A DNA stretch of 18,844 bases from Aquirhabdus sp. (lineage in GTDB: Bacteria; Pseudomonadota; Gammaproteobacteria; Pseudomonadales; Moraxellaceae). Within the stretch, counting starts at the first letter, position 1, and each line of letters begins with the position of its first letter. Shown one piece after another: positions 14,872 to 18,844 of this stretch. The stretch is from positions 1 through 18,844 of the forward strand of contig JASLGO010000149.1 of assembly GCA_030150135.1 (NCBI GenBank), in the 5' to 3' direction. The notes below the pieces were generated by a model, which saw nothing but the letters and a program-made list of their open reading frames with translations, had not been told where the DNA came from and did not search any database. Made by a program: the position numbers and the translations under genes.

Positions 14872-16866
14872 ATGACGCGTTTTTCTCGAACCAAGAAGCC
14901 GACCCCTTTAAAAGATATTGCCCAAGAGCGAAATTTGTTTCGTTCGCGTATCTTTACGGCAGCAATTTTGGTCGCAACTTGCTTCACCATCTTATTAGCG
15001 CGCTATATTCATCTACAAATTCAACAATACGATTATTTTTCGACCGAATCGAACAAGAACCGCATCAAACTGCAAGCCATTCCGCCTACACGCGGCTACA
15101 TTTATGATCGGAATGGCATCTTACTCGCTGACAATCATCCGATTTTCACTGTTATGGTTAACTTAGATGATGTAAGTGACTTAGACAAAACGCTAACTGC
15201 ACTCACACCTGTCCTTGATCTCAGTTCTGATGAAATTGAACGTTTTACCGCGCGCGCGCGCGTGACAGGCGCACAGCTCAATCCAATCGCCCTGAAGATT
15301 GACTTAAACGAATCACAAATTGCTCGTTTTAGTGAACGTAAGCAGGAGTTTCCTGGAGTCGCAATCCAAACCAAAATGACTCGCTTTTATCCATATGGCG
15401 AATTATTTGCACATGTGATTGGATATGTCGGCAGAATTAATGACAAAGAACAAGCCACTTTAGATAAGAATATTTACGCGGGTACCGACTTGATCGGCAA
15501 GATCGGTATCGAAAAAAGCTATGAAAATCTACTTCATGGCACGCCAGGCTATCAATATATTGAAGCGAATGCTCATGGTGAAGTCATCAGGCAACTTGGA
15601 AAGACCGATGCTACACGAGGCGACGACCTCTATTTATCCATTGATTATGGTCTACAAAAAATTGCGCATGATCAGCTTGCGGGACGACGCGGCGCAGTGG
15701 TTGCGATGAATCCTAAGACTGGAGAAGTTCTCGCATTTGTCAGCAATCCGTCATTCGATCCAAATCCTTTTATTGCGGGCATTAAATCAGATGCTTATGC
15801 CGCCTTGCGTGATGATCCAGATCAGCCGCTCTTTAATCGCGTCTTGCAAGGACTTTATCCGCCTGGTTCTACCGTTAAGCCCATTGAAGGGTTAGGCGGA
15901 ATTCACTACGGTTTAATTGACTGGACATCCCGCATTTACGATAGTGGATCATTCCACCTACCTGGTGACTCACATTTATTCCGTGATGACGCCAAAGGTG
16001 GACATGGTACTGTTGATTTAGACAAAGCCATCACCGTGTCATGTGATACCTTCTTTTATGTTTTAGCCTATCGTATGGGCATTGAGCGTATGCATGAATG
16101 GATGACTCAATTCGGATACGGACAAAAAACAGGGATTGATTTACCTGGAGAAAAAGGTGGACTCTATCCATCACCTGAATGGAAACTTCGAGCACGTAAA
16201 GCAAAATGGCTCGCAGGAGAAACAATTTCATTGGGTATTGGTCAAGGATATCTACTAGCCTCTCCACTACAGCTTGTGAAATCAGTTGCTATTCTAGCGA
16301 ATCAAGGTCATATCGTGACACCACATCTACTATTGAGCAGTAAAGGTCAGACTCCCTTTGTACTACCGAATAAATCAGAAGGGATGATTGATTTTCACGG
16401 AACGCCTCAAGATTGGGAGAACACGCGCGAAGCAATGGTCAATGTCATCGAACATGGTACTGCACATGGCATTGGTTATGGGCTCACAGGCTATCGAATT
16501 GCAGGAAAAACGGGAACTGCTCAGGTCGTTGGTATTGCGCAAGGCAAGAAATACAACAAAGCAGCACTCACCAATCGTCAACTGGATCACGCCCTATTTA
16601 CGGCTTTTGCACCTGCTGATGATCCAACCATTGCGATTGCAATTATTGTTGAAAATGGTGGCTTTGGTGCTTCTGCTGCGGCTCCCATTGCTCGCTCAAT
16701 GTTTGACTATTATTTGCATCAAAAAGCCAAAAACCCAATCAAACCAGAACTTCCTCCTATCGATAATGGTCTGATGACTGCTGGGCAACCCATTCCAGAA
16801 GTCAAAATAACACCAACCAAACCAACCGCTGCGCCAGTTGTGAGCAGCACAGGCGGAGTGGAGTAA
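14872..16866 (+). CDS. mrdA: Penicillin-binding protein 2 (peptidoglycan transpeptidase for elongation)
   Basis: PBP2 is the DD-transpeptidase of the cell-elongation machinery (with RodA and MreBCD) and a beta-lactam target. Using ATG 14872 as start gives 664 residues; a TTG four codons upstream (14860) is possible. A single N-terminal membrane anchor spans about 27-47, followed by the pedestal domain (PPTRGYIYDRNG near residue 71). Active-site motifs are the SxxK STVK (Ser333-Lys336), SCD (390-392) and KTG (546-548), all intact. The long C-terminal tail after about residue 622 is Pro-rich and disordered. No Shine-Dalgarno sequence is seen before either start. rsmD follows 6 nt after the stop codon. 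A (CG)7 tract lies at 15249-15262. Confidence 0.97.
   Translation: MTRFSRTKKPTPLKDIAQERNLFRSRIFTAAILVATCFTILLARYIHLQIQQYDYFSTESNKNRIKLQAIPPTRGYIYDRNGILLADNHPIFTVMVNLDDVSDLDKTLTALTPVLDLSSDEIERFTARARVTGAQLNPIALKIDLNESQIARFSERKQEFPGVAIQTKMTRFYPYGELFAHVIGYVGRINDKEQATLDKNIYAGTDLIGKIGIEKSYENLLHGTPGYQYIEANAHGEVIRQLGKTDATRGDDLYLSIDYGLQKIAHDQLAGRRGAVVAMNPKTGEVLAFVSNPSFDPNPFIAGIKSDAYAALRDDPDQPLFNRVLQGLYPPGSTVKPIEGLGGIHYGLIDWTSRIYDSGSFHLPGDSHLFRDDAKGGHGTVDLDKAITVSCDTFFYVLAYRMGIERMHEWMTQFGYGQKTGIDLPGEKGGLYPSPEWKLRARKAKWLAGETISLGIGQGYLLASPLQLVKSVAILANQGHIVTPHLLLSSKGQTPFVLPNKSEGMIDFHGTPQDWENTREAMVNVIEHGTAHGIGYGLTGYRIAGKTGTAQVVGIAQGKKYNKAALTNRQLDHALFTAFAPADDPTIAIAIIVENGGFGASAAAPIARSMFDYYLHQKAKNPIKPELPPIDNGLMTAGQPIPEVKITPTKPTAAPVVSSTGGVE
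15249..15262 (+). repeat. (CG)7 dinucleotide tract inside mrdA
   Basis: Fourteen bases of alternating CG encode ARAR in the pedestal domain of PBP2. The neighbouring sequence is AT-rich by comparison, so the tract stands out. Confidence 0.9.
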
Positions 16867-16872
16867 TTTTTA

Positions 16873-17421
16873 GTGAATCAACTGCGTATTATTGGTGGCG
16901 AATGGAAACGACGAACGATTCGATTTGAAAGTATCGACGGATTACGCCCGACTCCTGATCGCGTTCGTGAAACATTGTTTAATTGGTTGATGTGGGATGT
17001 TGCAGGACGTCGAGTATTGGACGTCTGTGCAGGCAGTGGTGCTCTTGGACTAGAAGCTCTTTCACGAGGCGCAGCACATTGCACACTGATTGAACCACAT
17101 AAAAAACAAGCACTTCAATTGCAAAAAACACTCAGCGAGCTTAAATCAGACTTAGGAAGAGTGTTGAATTCCACCGCTCAAATGGCTATCAATCGTGTAG
17201 AAGGCACATTTGATTTGATGTTCTTAGACCCACCCTACTCTCTGAATTTATGGGCGGAATTAGCCCAACTCTATGATGGTAAACTCGCTGAACATGCCTT
17301 AATTTATGTTGAAGCTGATCGTGCTTTTGAAACGCTTGGATTACCCGCACATTGGGAATTAAAAAAACAAACGAAGGCTGGCAGTGTGGTAGCGGGATTG
17401 TTTGAGCGGAAGTCCATCTAA
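16873..17421 (+). CDS. rsmD: 16S rRNA (guanine966-N2)-methyltransferase RsmD
   Basis: RsmD methylates G966 of 16S rRNA in the 30S subunit, using S-adenosylmethionine. The 182-residue product opens with the family's RIIGGEWKRR, then LRPTPDRVRETLFNWL (24-39), which packs on the substrate. SAM motif I is LDVCAGSGALGLEALSRGA (49-67) and the catalytic LDPPY is at 118-122. The start is GTG with GGAG nine nt upstream, inside the last codons of mrdA, so translation is probably coupled to mrdA. No terminator is evident after the stop at 17421. Confidence 0.96.
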   Translation: MNQLRIIGGEWKRRTIRFESIDGLRPTPDRVRETLFNWLMWDVAGRRVLDVCAGSGALGLEALSRGAAHCTLIEPHKKQALQLQKTLSELKSDLGRVLNSTAQMAINRVEGTFDLMFLDPPYSLNLWAELAQLYDGKLAEHALIYVEADRAFETLGLPAHWELKKQTKAGSVVAGLFERKSI

Positions 17422-17551
17422 TTAAGCAGCCAAAGCTTTTGCTTCTGCCCGTCCTGAGCAACTGTTTGAGCCGTTTGAGAAATATTCAAATGCATGATAT
17501 TTTTGCTATACATTAACTTTTAACAACAACTCCCATTAAGCGAGTTTTGCG

Positions 17552-17688
17552 ATGGACACGGTTTTGCTTCCTTTTTCCAAGAAAAAAGGAAGACCCGCGG
17601 TAGGCGGATCCTCCCATTACAAAGCTCAACGAAAAGACACTCAAGGAACGAGGCTTGTTTTTTGATTTTGCCTAGCTTTAAATCAAAA
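17552..17688. other. Intergenic element with a perfect hairpin and a short spurious-looking frame; possible dispersed repeat
   Basis: The segment contains a 10-bp perfect hairpin CTTCCTTTTT / AAAAAGGAAG (17567-17576 with 17583-17592), a G+C-rich patch (near 17593-17612), and a 9-bp inverted repeat TTTTGATTT / AAATCAAAA (17660-17668 with 17680-17688) ending at the LysR stop codon. A 37-codon frame (17552-17665) runs through it: MDTVLLPFSKKKGRPAVGG is its start, without a good ribosome binding site. The tract differs in texture from the flanking sequence and resembles intergenic repeats in other Gammaproteobacteria, but this is recollection, not a match I could check. Confidence 0.45.
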
Positions 17689-18678
17689 CTAATAATACGG
17701 AAACCCTTCCGCCATCGTCAGCCCTTCCTTGCGCTCCTCATCCACAATCTGACGCGCCACAAACATAATCAACTGGCGCAACCAACGATGTGCTGGATGA
17801 TGATGTAATAACGGCCCCCAAGCCATTTTTAACTCAAACTCAGGAATATAAAACGGTGGATCTTTGATGACTAACTTCGGATGATCGGCATTCAATCGCG
17901 CAACACGTGTCGGTAACGTCGCAATCAAATCGGCATTGGCTGCGATCAATCCAGGCGTTTGATAATGACGAGTAAAAATACTAATTTTGCGCTTTTGACC
18001 AATCCGCTCTAATGCTTGATCAATCCAACCTAAGCCGCCTGATTTTTCAGGATTCACCCCAAAGCCCACGCCCATACCTGTTTTACTGACCCAAATATGC
18101 TGCGCTTCTAAGTAATTTTTAAGATTGAACTGTTCCAAACTTGGACTCTTACTATTCAATAAACAGCTAAAGCTATCGCGCCAGACCAACACCTGATGGA
18201 AACTCTGTGGGATTTCATTAAAACGATTAATCGCCAAATCAACTTTGCCCTGCTCCATATCACGATAGGACACATCAGATGGTGTCAGAAAATCAAGCAC
18301 TACATTCGGTGCTTCGGAACGCATGGCTTTGACCAAACGAGGAACGAGTGTCGCCTCAGCATAATCACTCGTCATGATGCGAAATACGCGCGCGCTGGTA
18401 TACGGACGAAACTCGGTACGCGGCTCTAGAATCTGAGATAAATCCGCAAGCGCCTCGCGAATTAACGGCTGCAATTCTAGTGCGCGTTCGGTCGGCGTCA
18501 TGCCTTCTGATGAGCGAATAAGTAGTGGATCATTGAACAGTGTCCGCAAGCGACGTAAAATATTGCTCATCGCAGGTTGAGTCACGCCTAACTGCTCAGC
18601 AGCGCGTGTGACATTTTTTTCTCTTAATAAAACATCAAGATAGATCAGAAGATTTAAATCCACGCGCTCAAGATTCAT
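17689..18678 (-). CDS. LysR-type transcriptional regulator
   Basis: A 329-residue DNA-binding regulator. The N-terminal winged helix (about 1-65) has the pattern DLNLLIYLDVLLREKNVTRAAEQLGVTQ, with the recognition helix PAMSNILRRLR, and is of the type seen in the NodD/LeuO-like branch. An effector-binding domain spans about 92-305. The inducer and targets cannot be read. The start ATG is at 18678; a candidate LysR box lies upstream (18705-18720). The gene to its left is rsmD, convergent and unrelated, so its regulated target may be the divergent gene beyond the right edge. Confidence 0.93.
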   Translation of the reverse strand: MNLERVDLNLLIYLDVLLREKNVTRAAEQLGVTQPAMSNILRRLRTLFNDPLLIRSSEGMTPTERALELQPLIREALADLSQILEPRTEFRPYTSARVFRIMTSDYAEATLVPRLVKAMRSEAPNVVLDFLTPSDVSYRDMEQGKVDLAINRFNEIPQSFHQVLVWRDSFSCLLNSKSPSLEQFNLKNYLEAQHIWVSKTGMGVGFGVNPEKSGGLGWIDQALERIGQKRKISIFTRHYQTPGLIAANADLIATLPTRVARLNADHPKLVIKDPPFYIPEFELKMAWGPLLHHHPAHRWLRQLIMFVARQIVDEERKEGLTMAEGFPYY

Positions 18679-18704
18679 GAAATAAATACCGAAGATTAAA
18701 CTGA

Positions 18705-18720
18705 TAAATTAGCTAAATTA
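18705..18720. promoter_or_regulatory. Possible LysR binding site upstream of the regulator
   Basis: A direct repeat TAAATTA-GC-TAAATTA, which also contains the palindrome TTAGCTAA and a T-N11-A spacing. It lies 27-42 nt upstream of the LysR start, where autoregulation or control of a divergent gene would act. The site is AT-rich, so chance is possible. Confidence 0.3.
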
Positions 18721-18844
18721 TGCCACAAAAAGTAGAATCCCCCAACATGATCTGAATAAGGTTTTCTTTTATTCTTAATTAGATTGGCTTATTATCTGCA
18801 CCAGTAGACTTCTTACCCCGAACATCTACTAACAATAAGTCAAA

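Noticed and set aside
1..18844. Defence island, CRISPR array, prophage or insertion sequence
   Set aside because: No repeat-spacer array, transposase, integrase, terminal inverted repeats flanked by target duplications, or restriction or toxin genes were seen; the genes are mostly core housekeeping functions.

Overview
The window looks like chromosomal core sequence from a moderately AT-rich gammaproteobacterium, most likely of the Moraxellaceae (Acinetobacter and relatives). GroEL, Ffh, the YpjD/CcsA-like protein, PBP2 and RsmD all have the character of that family as I remember it; the genus is inference, because no search could be run. There is no tRNA, rRNA, CRISPR array, insertion sequence or prophage that I can support.

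Layout. Positions 1-1980 hold the end of groES and all of groEL, closed by a hairpin terminator. Next come an uncharacterised cysteine-motif protein (2106-2633) and thiol peroxidase tpx (2811-3308). tpx converges on a secreted Sel1-repeat protein (3410-4222, minus), and the two share a perfect 15-bp bidirectional terminator. ffh (minus) is divergent from a ypjD-like membrane gene (plus), which converges on adk (minus) over another shared terminator. The minus strand then carries ccmF-ccmG-ccmH-ccmI as one tight operon with 10-11 nt overlaps at each junction, a DUF445-type membrane protein, and a small probable outer-membrane protein. A 471-bp non-coding stretch precedes mrdA (PBP2), followed on the plus strand by rsmD. 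The right end has a short intergenic element that looks repeat-like and a LysR-type regulator on the minus strand.

How the genes work together. Most are housekeeping: protein folding (GroES/GroEL), co-translational targeting (Ffh), adenine nucleotide balance (Adk), peroxide defence (Tpx), cytochrome c haem attachment (CcmF/G/H/I), cell elongation (PBP2) and 16S rRNA methylation (RsmD). The ccm cluster holds only the late, haem-ligation half of System I; ccmABCDE is absent, since ccmF is preceded by a terminator and an unrelated gene.

I did not find a convincing new multi-gene system. The items most worth a second look are the Cys-motif protein at 2106, the intergenic element at 17552-17688, the inverted repeat at 14537-14581, the split ccm locus, and the secreted or membrane proteins of unknown role (DUF445 at 12256, the putative barrel at 13720).
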